Below, piece by piece: positions 54,551 to 63,284 of a stretch of 64,000 nt of DNA. A model generated the notes under the pieces. That model was not told the DNA's origin, did not search any database, and saw only the letters and a list, made by a program, of their open reading frames with translations. How positions within the stretch are numbered: position 1 is the stretch's first letter; each line of letters starts with the position of its first letter. Position numbers and translations under genes: made by a program. This stretch comes from Ardenticatenales bacterium (lineage in GTDB: Bacteria; Chloroflexota; Anaerolineae; Promineifilales; Promineifilaceae): assembly GCA_020634575.1 (NCBI GenBank), contig JACKBM010000025.1, forward strand, positions 13,415 to 77,414, read 5' to 3'.

Positions 54551-55963
54551 ATGAATAGAAAGCGCCCCGCTTTGTGGCTTCTCGTACTCGTATTGGGTGT
54601 GGCGATCTCAGGTCTGGCTGCGACACCACGGGGTAGTATTCGTGGGTTCGTTTACCAGGATGTCGATGGCGATGGCGCTTGTGAGTATGGGGTTGGTGGG
54701 GTGGACCTGCCAGTAAATGGCGCCACCCTCATCTTCAGCACAGACGATACCTTACTTACGCTTTATTCTGGTAGCGACGGCAGTTACGGTCTGGTTGCTG
54801 CCGGGCAGGGCCGCTGGCTGGTGCGGGCTGCGCCGGCCGCCAGTCGCTGGTCAGTGATTTCGACCAATCCGCTCCTTGCTGAGGTCTCGGCAACGGGGCA
54901 ATTGTTGCACACGGGCGTCAATTTTTGTCTGCGCGCCGTCAGCTCTGGCGCCAGCAGTTTTGCGGTGGCGGTGGCGGAAAGCAGCACCAGCATCACCCAT
55001 TCCGTCTCCCTGTTGCGTGATGATGCCGCCAGTTCTGGCGAAACGCTGCCAGCTGAGGACACTGATCCCGTGGTATCCGAAGCGTTGCTTAGCTTTCCCC
55101 CCGTCTCGGAACCTGTTCCTGACCTGGAGATGATTGCCGCCACGCCGGTCGGCGTTGAGGCGCCACCGGTAGCTGAATGGCTCAGTTACCTGAACCAGTT
55201 CCGCACCATGGCCGGCATGGCCGCTCTTGCTGACAATCCCGCTTTGACCCTGGGCAGTCAGGCCCATGCCCGTTATATGGTCATCAATGACAAACCTATT
55301 GCTCATTCGGAAAGCCCCAGCAACCCATTGTTTTCAGAAGCGGGTTTGCAGGCCGCCAAGAATGGCAACATCTTTGCCACCACCCAATTCCAGGCGGATC
55401 ACGAATGGGCTATCAACTTTTGGATTTCGGCACCTTTCCATCTAATTCGGATTCTGGATCCGGGGTTGGCTGAAGTGGGCTACGGTGATTACAACGAGGC
55501 CGTTGGTAATTTTCACATGTCCGCTGTGTTGGACGTAGCCAGCAATGTGGGCGCGCCTCCGGCCAACCAGACGTATCCGATTTACTTCCCGGGCGACGGC
55601 AGCGTGACACCCATCGTGCGCCACAGCCTGTACGAATGGCCCGACCCGGTTGATAGCTGCTCCGGCTACACCCGGCCGACCGGCCCGCCCATTATCCTGC
55701 AACTCGGTGATGGCACCCTGACCCCATCGGTATCCAGCTATACCTTTATGGCTGGTGACCGGCGGTTGGCGGCCTGCGTTTTCACCGAAACAAGCTACAC
55801 CAACCCAGACCCGTACGCTCAAAGTAACGGCCGTTACCTGCTCGGTGCCCAGGATGCGATTGTGATGTTGCCACGTTCACCGCTGGAAGCTGGCCAAACC
55901 TATACCGTGACCATCATTGCCAGCGGGCAAACCTATAGCTGGAGCTTCTCCACGGCTGATTAA
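54551..55963 (+). CDS. Secreted CAP (SCP/PR-1) domain protein
   Basis: The start MNRKRPALWLLVLVLGVAISG at 54551 follows GGAGG and opens a signal peptide (cleaved near residue 24), giving 470 residues. Next comes an SdrD-B-like beta domain (GSIRGFVYQDVDGDGACEYGVGG...GSDGSYGL, 29-80). A low-complexity linker leads to the CAP domain (about 205-330): YLNQFRTMAG, GSQAHARYMV, IAHSESP, AINFWISAPFH and VGYGDY. The end is an Ig-like domain. It contrasts with the unsecreted CAP protein at 3376-4110. Function is not known. Confidence 0.85.
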   Translation: MNRKRPALWLLVLVLGVAISGLAATPRGSIRGFVYQDVDGDGACEYGVGGVDLPVNGATLIFSTDDTLLTLYSGSDGSYGLVAAGQGRWLVRAAPAASRWSVISTNPLLAEVSATGQLLHTGVNFCLRAVSSGASSFAVAVAESSTSITHSVSLLRDDAASSGETLPAEDTDPVVSEALLSFPPVSEPVPDLEMIAATPVGVEAPPVAEWLSYLNQFRTMAGMAALADNPALTLGSQAHARYMVINDKPIAHSESPSNPLFSEAGLQAAKNGNIFATTQFQADHEWAINFWISAPFHLIRILDPGLAEVGYGDYNEAVGNFHMSAVLDVASNVGAPPANQTYPIYFPGDGSVTPIVRHSLYEWPDPVDSCSGYTRPTGPPIILQLGDGTLTPSVSSYTFMAGDRRLAACVFTETSYTNPDPYAQSNGRYLLGAQDAIVMLPRSPLEAGQTYTVTIIASGQTYSWSFSTAD

Positions 55964-56370
55964 GGGACCGACGCCGTGACCGACCCGCCGCCGGATGAGG
56001 TAATCGTGATGGTGCAGGGGCAGCCAGCGTCAGGCACATTCAAATGATAAAAATCATCGCCGAGATGCATGGCGCCACCGGGTGTTGCGGTCAGGCTGAT
56101 ATTCTCGTCGACACCGCCATTGACTGTGGCTCGCAGCCGCAGCATATTGCTGCTGGGGTTGTAGTCAGCCTGGGTAATCACTAATTGGTCAGGGGTGACG
56201 CCTGCCAGGCTGGCGTTGACTTCGGCAAACAGATCGCGGATCGAAGGCCCTAACAGCGACATGATGGCGACAGCCGCCAGGCTGACGAGAACCAGGATGA
56301 GGGCATATTCGGTTAAACCCTGGCCCTGCTCCCGCTGCTCCTGGTCTTTGTTGGATACTACTGGATAAAT
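55960..56370 (-). CDS. Flp-type (class III signal peptide) pilin-like protein
   Basis: The start MIYPVVSNKDQEQ at 56370 has AGGAG upstream and gives 136 residues. A prepilin-type site QGQGLTEYALILVLVSLAAVAIMSLLG places Gly just before the LTEYA sequence, as in Flp/Tad pilins. After the helix a globular beta region of about 90 residues follows (LVITQADYNPSSNMLRLRATV), longer than usual Flp pilins. It ends four bases inside the convergent CAP gene. No tad genes are in the window. Confidence 0.85.
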   Translation of the reverse strand: MYPVVSNKDQEQREQGQGLTEYALILVLVSLAAVAIMSLLGPSIRDLFAEVNASLAGVTPDQLVITQADYNPSSNMLRLRATVNGGVDENISLTATPGGAMHLGDDFYHLNVPDAGCPCTITITSSGGGSVTASVP

Positions 56371-56547
56371 CATCGTATATGAGCTCCTGCCAACCGTAAC
56401 CCTCAATTCCGGCCAGCTTGTTTGTATAATGCTTTACATCATATTAATTTTTTAAGGTTGTCGACTGGGAGGATAGGACCGGCGGGACTATTGGGCTGGA
56501 CGGATCGGCCGTCAGCCTTCCACGCCAACTGGTGTTATCATTTAATC

Positions 56548-58104
56548 ATGTCAAAACAGATCAAAAAACAGCTTGCCGAAGGTATCCTCTACACAGATAT
56601 GTACCAGCTGACCATGGCCCAACTCTATTTTCGCCATGGCCTGCATGAGCGGGTGGCCCGCTTTGACCATTTCTTTCGCAGCAACCCGGATTATGGCATT
56701 CACCAGGCCGGCTATTGCATCAATGCGGGGCAGGAATGGTTGCTGGATTGGATGGAGGAGGCTCGCTTTGGTGATGCTGAGATCGATTACCTGCGGCAGC
56801 AGACGGGCACCACTGGTGAACGGCTGTTTGCTGACGATTTCCTGGCCTGGTTGCGCCGGGATGGTCATTTTGGCAGCGTCTCTCTGACCGCAATCCCGGA
56901 AGGGCGCGTCGTCCATCCTAATGTGCCCGTGACAATTGTTGAGGGTCCGCTGGCGATGGCCCAGATCCTGGAGACAGCCCTGCTCAACATGCTGAACTAC
57001 CCAATCTTGATCGCCACGCGTGCCTCACGGGTCAGCCAGGCGGGGCGAGGCCAGCTGCTACTGGAGTTTGGGATGCGTCGTGGCCAGGAGCGCGGTGTAA
57101 ATGCGGGTGCACGGGCGGCGTTAATTGGTGGGGCGTCGTTCAGTTCCAACGTGGGGTTGTCGCAGGCGGTTGGTTATCCGGCCAAGGGGACGCACGCGCA
57201 TAGCTTGATCCAGCTGTTTATGGCGCTGGGTGAAGGGGAGTTGGGCGCGTTTCGAGCCTATGCTGAGCTTTATCCGGACGATTGTGTGCTGCTGGTGGAC
57301 ACGGTCAACACGCTGCGCAGCGGCGTGCCGAACGCCATCAAGGTGTTTGAGGAGTTGCGGGCGAAGGGGCACCAACCGGCCGGTATCCGCCTCGATTCCG
57401 GCGACCTCGCTTATCTGGCAGTGCGCGCCGCCAAAATGCTCGACGAGGCTGGTTTCGCCGATGTCTCCATTGTGCTTTCGTCTTCGCTGGATGAGCTAAC
57501 CATTCTGCAAATTCTGGCCCAGATTCAGGATGAGGCTACGCGCTACGGTGTGGATGCGGATGCAATCAGCAAGCGGCTGATTTATGGCGTTGGCACCAAT
57601 CTCATTACATCACGCGGCCACGCAGCCCTCGATGGCGTTTACAAATTGGTGGCCGTATCCGACCAGCAGAATGGTTGGTTGCCGGCCATTAAAATTTCCG
57701 ACAATCCGGTGAAGACGCCCAATCCGGGCAGCAAGAATGTCTGGCGCATTTACGACCAGCGGGGCCAGGCGACGGCTGACTTGATCGGGCTGGACGATGA
57801 AGATCCGCGTCAGGGCGACCGCCTCCTGCTGCGCCATCCAACCGAAGTCAACACCTATCGTTTCCTGGAGCCTGACCGCATCACCGAGATCGAGCCTTTG
57901 TTGGAACCAGCCTGGACCCAGGGGAAGCGGGCGGGCGAGCAAGTCACCATCGAAACCATGCGGCAGCGGCGGATCGCTGATCTGGAGCGGTTGGATGCGG
58001 GTGTGCGCCGTTTGATCAATCCGCACATTTACCATGTATCCCTGACTGAAAAGTTGTGGCAGCTCAAACAGGAGCTGATCCGCTCCCATCGGAATGGCAT
58101 CTGA
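56548..58104 (+). CDS. pncB: Nicotinate phosphoribosyltransferase
   Basis: The start [24 protein letters not shown] at 56548 gives 518 residues; a longer frame is less plausible. Family marks are [43 protein letters not shown] and [14 protein letters not shown] KLVA. It converts nicotinate and PRPP to nicotinate mononucleotide in the Preiss-Handler route to NAD. No clear ribosome site is visible. The AraD1 gene follows after 28 bp. Confidence 0.92.
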   Translation: MSKQIKKQLAEGILYTDMYQLTMAQLYFRHGLHERVARFDHFFRSNPDYGIHQAGYCINAGQEWLLDWMEEARFGDAEIDYLRQQTGTTGERLFADDFLAWLRRDGHFGSVSLTAIPEGRVVHPNVPVTIVEGPLAMAQILETALLNMLNYPILIATRASRVSQAGRGQLLLEFGMRRGQERGVNAGARAALIGGASFSSNVGLSQAVGYPAKGTHAHSLIQLFMALGEGELGAFRAYAELYPDDCVLLVDTVNTLRSGVPNAIKVFEELRAKGHQPAGIRLDSGDLAYLAVRAAKMLDEAGFADVSIVLSSSLDELTILQILAQIQDEATRYGVDADAISKRLIYGVGTNLITSRGHAALDGVYKLVAVSDQQNGWLPAIKISDNPVKTPNPGSKNVWRIYDQRGQATADLIGLDDEDPRQGDRLLLRHPTEVNTYRFLEPDRITEIEPLLEPAWTQGKRAGEQVTIETMRQRRIADLERLDAGVRRLINPHIYHVSLTEKLWQLKQELIRSHRNGI

Positions 58105-58132
58105 GAACCAGAGGAAAGAAGAGGGTGAGACA

Positions 58133-59122
58133 ATGCGCTTAGTTCAGTTGGAACATCAGCAGGAGCGCCGGGTGGCGCAGGTGCTGGACAACGATCGCTT
58201 GCAGCTGTTGTCCGGGCTGCAAACCGTTTTTGATCTGGCCCGGGAAGCCTACCGGACACGTCGTAAGTTGGCCGACGTTGTAACCGGTTATTTGAGCCGA
58301 GACATCCTGGATTATGGCGCGGTCATTGAGGCTGGTGAGCTAATTTTGCCACTGGATCACCCGGATCCGGCCCATTGCCATGTCACCGGCACCGGGCTAA
58401 CCCACCTGGGCAGCGCCGAGGCACGCGATGCAATGCATGCCGCCAAGGTGACCAACATGACGGACTCCATGCGGCTGTTTCAAATGGGGTTGGCGGAGGG
58501 GAAACCGGCCGGTTCGGACAACATCTGCGTCCAGCCGGAATGGTTCTACAAGGGCAACGGCTTCAACCTGGCGCCGCCTGGCGGCCAGCTGGCCTGGCCG
58601 GCTTACGGGCTGGATGGGGGCGAGGAGGCAGAAATCGTTGGCCTCTACCTGATTGCTGACCGGGGCACCGTCTTGCGGGTTGGTTTTGCCCTGGGCAACG
58701 AATATTCCGACCATGTGATGGAAGCGCAGAATTACCTTTACCTGGCCCACTCCAAGCTGCGCACCTGTTCCTTTGGACCGGAGCTGCTGGTTGGTGAGCT
58801 GCCGGCTGACATTCGCGGCGAGGTCAGCGTTGAGCGCGCCGGGGCCACGATCTGGCAGGCGCCGTTCCTGACAGGCGAGGCCAATATGTCTTACCACATC
58901 GCCGGGCTGGAGCATCATCATTTTAAATATGAGCTGTTCCGCCAGCCGGGCGATGTCCATGTTCATTTCTTCGGCACGGCGACGATTAGCCGCAACGCCG
59001 GCATCACCACGCAGCCGGGGGACCGCTTTGTCATTGCAGCGCCCGGTTTTGGCCGGCCGTTGATTAATGAGATTGGCGCACCGGCCGGTCCAGAACAGAA
59101 GGTGACGGTCCACTCGCTCTAG
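58133..59122 (+). CDS. AraD1/GguC family protein (FAH-fold)
   Basis: The start MRLVQLEHQQERR at 58133 follows AGAAGAGGG and gives 329 residues. It fits the AraD1/GguC group of fumarylacetoacetate-hydrolase-fold proteins: HCHVTGTGLTHLGSAEARD, NICVQPEWFYKGNG, EEAEIVGLYLI and GNEYSDHVMEAQNYLYLAHSKL, with acidic metal ligands in that region. Relatives dehydrate keto-deoxy sugar acids such as 2-keto-3-deoxy-L-arabonate. It shares a transcript with pncB. Confidence 0.88.
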   Translation: MRLVQLEHQQERRVAQVLDNDRLQLLSGLQTVFDLAREAYRTRRKLADVVTGYLSRDILDYGAVIEAGELILPLDHPDPAHCHVTGTGLTHLGSAEARDAMHAAKVTNMTDSMRLFQMGLAEGKPAGSDNICVQPEWFYKGNGFNLAPPGGQLAWPAYGLDGGEEAEIVGLYLIADRGTVLRVGFALGNEYSDHVMEAQNYLYLAHSKLRTCSFGPELLVGELPADIRGEVSVERAGATIWQAPFLTGEANMSYHIAGLEHHHFKYELFRQPGDVHVHFFGTATISRNAGITTQPGDRFVIAAPGFGRPLINEIGAPAGPEQKVTVHSL

Positions 59123-59126
59123 CGGC

Positions 59127-59738
59127 TTACTCCCAGATGCTTTGCAAGGCGTTGGCTTCCTGGTCAGCGGTTGTCGCCGCCTGTATGAGTGCCAGCGCCC
59201 CAGCCAGGTCGTTGCTTTCTACCGGCGCCACAGAACTTTCCTCTGGTGACAGATAGATAGTGAACTCGTAAAGTGGCAGCTCCTGCCCACTTGCCGTGGT
59301 TACTCTTGGCAAGCCGGCATCGGAATAAAGCGGCAAACCTGCCTCTTCGGCCAGCTCGGTGGCTGTGAAAGTGATACTACGGTAACCGGGCGCTGAGAAG
59401 GTGAATATCGGTTCGTCGGGGCCAGCGCCATAATAAACCGTCCCTCGCTGCAATTGATGGACGACCAGAACACCATCGTCAGCAGATATATTTGCTGCTG
59501 CGGTTTCTTGTTCCTCAATGGCCAGATTTGTCACCTCCAGAACCGCGCCACTGATGGGGAAGGCGCTGCCCTCAGCTAAAATCTGGAAGCGCAGTTCGCC
59601 GTACAGCGGCAGAGCGGCAAAGGTCTCTGCCTCCCCGTCGGTAAAGCCGCCTGTGCCGCCTCCCTGACCGGGCAGGTTTAGCCCGCAGGCCAGAGAGAGT
59701 CCACCAAGAATATAAAGCAAGCGGCGTAACCAATTCAT
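59127..59738 (-). CDS. Predicted lipoprotein, unknown function
   Basis: The start MNWLRRLLYILGGLSLACGLN at 59738 follows GAGGAGG and gives 203 residues. A lipobox LSLAC at residues 14-18 indicates export and lipidation. Residues 45-150 look like a carboxypeptidase-regulatory beta-sandwich (ISGAVLEVTN...GYRSITFTA). I do not recognise the rest. It is convergent with the AraD1 gene. Confidence 0.75.
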   Translation of the reverse strand: MNWLRRLLYILGGLSLACGLNLPGQGGGTGGFTDGEAETFAALPLYGELRFQILAEGSAFPISGAVLEVTNLAIEEQETAAANISADDGVLVVHQLQRGTVYYGAGPDEPIFTFSAPGYRSITFTATELAEEAGLPLYSDAGLPRVTTASGQELPLYEFTIYLSPEESSVAPVESNDLAGALALIQAATTADQEANALQSIWE

Positions 59739-59794
59739 AGCAAATTCCTCCTCTGCCAATACGCCAACAGTGTAAGCGGCGGCGTCGCCCAACA

Positions 59795-59966
59795 CAACCC
59801 GACGGGTAGCCGGACCCGACAGGTAGCCGAACCCGACAGGTTGCCGAACCCGACAGGTAGCTGCCGAACCCGACGGGTAGCCGAACCCGACAGGTAGCCG
59901 AACCCGACGGGTAGCCGAACCCGACAGGTTGCCGAACCCGACAGGTTGCCGAACCCGACAGGTTGG
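59795..59966. repeat. Tandem array of ACCCGAC(A/G)GGT palindromes
   Basis: About ten units of ACCCGACGGGT or ACCCGACAGGT are spaced by AGCCGA or TGCCGA linkers (17-18 bp period). The array spans the divergent gap between the lipoprotein and helicase genes. Confidence 0.9.
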
Positions 59967-59998
59967 TTGCGGGCCCGCACATAGGATACAGTTTTCGG

Positions 59999-62098
59999 AT
60001 GGACGACTTGATTTTTATTGATGGCTTGCCGCCGGGCCTGAGCAAGGGACGCATTTTGCGCCTGTTAATTGAAGACGCCGGCATTCGCAAAGATGCGGTC
60101 GGGCGTATCCAGCTTGCAGGTGGGCTGGCGACAATTGGGCTGGCGCCCGGTGAGGGTGGCCGTGCCGTCAAGGCGCTGGACGGGATTCAGGTTGAACATC
60201 GCCTGGTGCGGGTCTGGGCGCAGCCGCAAGGGGAAGGGCTGGCCCATTTTGCCCGGCTGCGACGTTGGCTGGCGCTGGAAGCGGAAGCGGAAAAGAATCA
60301 GAAACGAGAAGATGAGCCGCAATTAAGCCGGCTGGTAATCAAAGGGAGCGATGTCGGTCTGGGTGGTCGGTACCTGCTAAAGCTGGCGCCGCGCCATGAG
60401 CAGGCTGATCTGCCGGCCACACGGTTGGCGGTGGGCGCGCCGGTGGTGCTTGAGGAGGAGGGGGTGGCGGCTCAATCCTGGCGGGCGGTCATCAGCCAGC
60501 TGGGGCGGCGGCAGATCGAGTTGGCGCTGGGGCGGGAGCCGGAACCGGCCGGTGCCCAGCCCACCTTCACCATCCGCCACGCCGCCGACGAGGTCAGCCG
60601 GCAGCGTATGGAAAGGGCCCTGACTCGCTGCGAAGGGGCCGGCAGCGGTCGCGTGGCCGAGCTTCGCGAGATTTTGCTGGGCCAACGCGACGCTTATTTT
60701 CGCGACGAACGTCCCAACCCTGGCCGGGCCCGTCAGCTGGCCCAGCTGAATCCATCCCAACAGGAGGCTGTACGGCACGCGCTGGCGGCCGAGGATATCG
60801 CCATCATCCATGGGCCGCCGGGTACAGGCAAAACAATGGCGGTGGCTGCGCTGATCCAGGCTGCGGTTGCCGCTGGTGAACGGGTGCTGGCCTGTGCGCC
60901 CAGCAATCTGGCCGTTGATAACATCGCCGAGCGGTTGGCCGGCACCGGCTTGCGCCTGGTCCGCATCGGCCATCCGGCGCGAATCTTGCCGCAGATTCAG
61001 GAGCTGGTGTTGGAAGTTCAGGTTGAGAATGAGCAGACCTACCGTCAGGCCAAACGGTTACGCAAAGAAGCGGCAGCACTCCAGGTGCAGGCCGGCAAAT
61101 TCCGCCGCGCCCGGCCGGAGAAGGGAGCGCGGTCGGCCCAACGTCGTGAAGCAGGCGAGATGTTTGATGAAGCCCGCCTGCTGGAAGCGCAGGCGGTTGA
61201 ACAGGTGCTGGATCGAGCGCAGGTTGTTCTGGTTACCCTGACCGGAATTGATAGTGCCATCCTGGGCCAGCGCGAGTTTGATACCTGTGTGATCGACGAG
61301 GCGGGCCAGAGCACCGAGCCAGCCTGCTGGATCCCCGTCAGTCGCAGCCGCAAGTTGGTTCTGGCTGGCGACCATCAGCAGTTGCCGCCCACGATCCTCT
61401 CGCCGCAGGCGGCGCAGGCCGGGCTGGGCTGTTCCCTCATGGAACGGCTGATGACGCTGGATGGCGCCCGTCTGGCCCGGCGCCTCGATGTGCAGTACCG
61501 GATGCACGAGCAGATTATGGGTTTCAGCGCGGCTGAGTTCTACGAGGGCACGTTGCTGGCTGACCCGTCGGTGGCAACCCATCTGCTCACCGATTGGCCC
61601 GATGTAGCGGCGAACGAGTTAACCAGTCCGCCGTTGACTTTCATCGATACGGCCGGGGCGAGCTTTGAAGAAGAGAAAAGTGCCAATGAGAGCCGGCGCA
61701 ATCCCGAAGAGGCGGCCCTGGTGGCCCGACAGGTGGCCGAATTGCGGGCGGCGGGGGTACCGGCCGGGGCCATTGGCGTCATCACACCTTACTCCGCCCA
61801 GGTAGACTTGCTCAAAGGGCTGTTGCCGGACGAGATTGAAGTGAATTCGATTGACGGGTTTCAGGGGCGTGAGAAAGAAGTGATCCTTTTGTCGCTGGTG
61901 CGCGCCAACCAGGAGGGGCAGATCGGCTTTCTGGCTGAGACTCGCCGCCTCAACGTCGCCCTGACCCGGGCCCGGCGCCGGCTTATCGTCATCGGCGACA
62001 GCGCCACGATCACCGCGGAGCCGTTTTACGGCCGCCTCATCGATTACTGCGAAACGGTTGGGGCGTACCGTTCGGTGTGGGAGATGATGGACTACTAG
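59999..62098 (+). CDS. DbpA-type RNA-binding domain fused to SF1 (UPF1/IGHMBP2-like) helicase
   Basis: The start MDDLIFIDGLPPGLSKG at 59999 gives 699 residues. Residues 1-75 resemble the DbpA/CsdA RNA-binding domain: LIFIDGLPPGLSKGRIL, DAVGRIQLAGGLATIGL and VRVW. The SF1 core has Walker A GPPGTGKT (about 278), CAPSNLAVDNI, VIDEAGQSTEP (motif II), LAGDHQQLPPT (III), QYRMHEQI (IV), NSIDGFQGREKEVI (V) and NVALTRARRRLIV (VI). It is a 5'-3' nucleic-acid helicase, with RNA the likely target. Confidence 0.93.
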   Translation: MDDLIFIDGLPPGLSKGRILRLLIEDAGIRKDAVGRIQLAGGLATIGLAPGEGGRAVKALDGIQVEHRLVRVWAQPQGEGLAHFARLRRWLALEAEAEKNQKREDEPQLSRLVIKGSDVGLGGRYLLKLAPRHEQADLPATRLAVGAPVVLEEEGVAAQSWRAVISQLGRRQIELALGREPEPAGAQPTFTIRHAADEVSRQRMERALTRCEGAGSGRVAELREILLGQRDAYFRDERPNPGRARQLAQLNPSQQEAVRHALAAEDIAIIHGPPGTGKTMAVAALIQAAVAAGERVLACAPSNLAVDNIAERLAGTGLRLVRIGHPARILPQIQELVLEVQVENEQTYRQAKRLRKEAAALQVQAGKFRRARPEKGARSAQRREAGEMFDEARLLEAQAVEQVLDRAQVVLVTLTGIDSAILGQREFDTCVIDEAGQSTEPACWIPVSRSRKLVLAGDHQQLPPTILSPQAAQAGLGCSLMERLMTLDGARLARRLDVQYRMHEQIMGFSAAEFYEGTLLADPSVATHLLTDWPDVAANELTSPPLTFIDTAGASFEEEKSANESRRNPEEAALVARQVAELRAAGVPAGAIGVITPYSAQVDLLKGLLPDEIEVNSIDGFQGREKEVILLSLVRANQEGQIGFLAETRRLNVALTRARRRLIVIGDSATITAEPFYGRLIDYCETVGAYRSVWEMMDY

Positions 62099-62262
62099 CA
62101 ACAGGTTGCCACGACCTGACAGGTTGCCACGACCTGACAGGTTGCCACGACCTGACAGGTTGCCAGGACCTGACAGGTTGCCACGACCTGACAGGTTGCC
62201 AGGACCTGACAGGTTGCCACGACCTGACAGGTTGCCACGACCTGACAGGTTGCCACGACAAT
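62098..62262. repeat. 18-bp tandem repeat of CCTGACAGG palindromes
   Basis: About nine copies of an 18-bp unit (AGGTTGCCACGACCTGAC, some with AGGACC) run from the helicase stop to the next promoter. Since the unit is a multiple of three, it leaves open frames on both strands, which produce false N-terminal extensions of the next gene. Confidence 0.92.
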
Positions 62263-62265
62263 ATA

Positions 62266-62294
62266 TTGACAAAACATGGACAATTGGCTATAAT
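62266..62294 (+). promoter_or_regulatory. Consensus sigma70 promoter, probable leaderless start
   Basis: TTGACA (62266-62271), a 17-bp spacer and TATAAT (62289-62294) are all perfect. The ATG of the next gene begins eight bases after the -10 hexamer, where transcription should start. No ribosome site fits in between. Confidence 0.9.
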
Positions 62295-62301
62295 CCTGGA
62301 C

Positions 62302-63105
62302 ATGAACAAGAAACTACTTTCTCCTGCACGTCTGGTTGCGGCCAATATTCTGGCTTATGTGGCCGTGTTGGTTGTCAATATTTTGTCTAATGCATTGCCG
62401 CTTAATGGGCGGACTGCTGCTGAAGTTTCGGACGCGTTGCCTTCGTACTTCACACCGGCCGGTTACACCTTCTCCATCTGGGGCCTGATCTACCTTGCTT
62501 TGGCCGGCTTTGTCATTTATCAGGCGCTGCCCGCTCAGCGGGACCAGCTATTTCAGCGCCAGATCGGCGGCCTGTTTGTCCTCAGCAGCTTCCTGAACGC
62601 CGGCTGGCTCTTTGCCTGGCATTATGGACAGTTCGCGCTCTCCCTGCTGCTGATGGCCAGTTTGCTGGTGACGCTGATCGCCATTTATCTGCGGTTGCGC
62701 AATGGCCTGCACCATCAAGCCCGCAGCCTGAGCCGGCGCCTGCTCGTCCACGTCCCATTCAGCCTGTACCTCGGCTGGATCACGGTGGCGACTATCGCCA
62801 ACATTGCTTCCGTTGTGGCTTATTGGGGTTGGGATGGCTTCGGTATTGCCGGGCCAACCTGGTCAGCCATCATGATGTCTGTGGCCGTGGTTGTCGCCGG
62901 GCTGCTGCTTTATCAACGGCGTGACTTTGCCTACGCCGGCGTTCTCGTCTGGGCGCTGTTTGGCATTCGCAGCGCATTCCCCAACATAGCGATTATCGCC
63001 AACACCGCCGTTGTGGCCGCTGTTCTGATTGCTGCTCTGGCCATCCTGGGCGCCTGGCGCAGTCGCCAGCCTACCGCCACCCGGCTCGGCTCGCAGCCCG
63101 CCTGA
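62302..63105 (+). CDS. TspO/MBR-related membrane protein
   Basis: The ATG at 62302 gives 267 residues; the longer frame only translates the repeat array. About seven hydrophobic helices are seen. Residues FTPAGYTFSIWGLIYLAL and NAGWLFAWHYGQFALSLL match the tryptophan-rich sensory protein group, which binds tetrapyrroles or related ligands. It is longer than classical TspO (about 160 residues). A consensus promoter precedes it and a terminator follows, so it is transcribed alone. Confidence 0.82.
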   Translation: MNKKLLSPARLVAANILAYVAVLVVNILSNALPLNGRTAAEVSDALPSYFTPAGYTFSIWGLIYLALAGFVIYQALPAQRDQLFQRQIGGLFVLSSFLNAGWLFAWHYGQFALSLLLMASLLVTLIAIYLRLRNGLHHQARSLSRRLLVHVPFSLYLGWITVATIANIASVVAYWGWDGFGIAGPTWSAIMMSVAVVVAGLLLYQRRDFAYAGVLVWALFGIRSAFPNIAIIANTAVVAAVLIAALAILGAWRSRQPTATRLGSQPA

Positions 63106-63130
63106 ATCGAAAATTTCTCGTAAAGTGACA

Positions 63131-63169
63131 AAGGTCTGGCGCTGTTCCTTACAGCCCAGACCTTTTTTT
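63131..63169 (+). terminator. Terminator after TspO-related gene
   Basis: AAGGTCTGG and CCAGACCTT form a 9-bp stem, followed by seven T residues. Confidence 0.88.
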
Positions 63170-63284
63170 CTGCCACCAGCCTGATGAGGTTCTCATTGCC
63201 GCTTCTTTGCCGTTGGCATCCTGCCAGGATCGTTTAGAATAGCCGTTGGCATACCGTTATCAAAGCCCTTGCCGAGGAAGCATT

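Noticed and set aside
59795..62262. CRISPR arrays at the two longest repeat arrays
   Set aside because: The spacing between palindromes is short and constant with no unique spacers, and no cas gene is near.
62077..62301. N-terminal extension of the TspO-like protein with TGCHDL repeats
   Set aside because: It only translates the 18-bp repeat, and the consensus promoter lies downstream of it.
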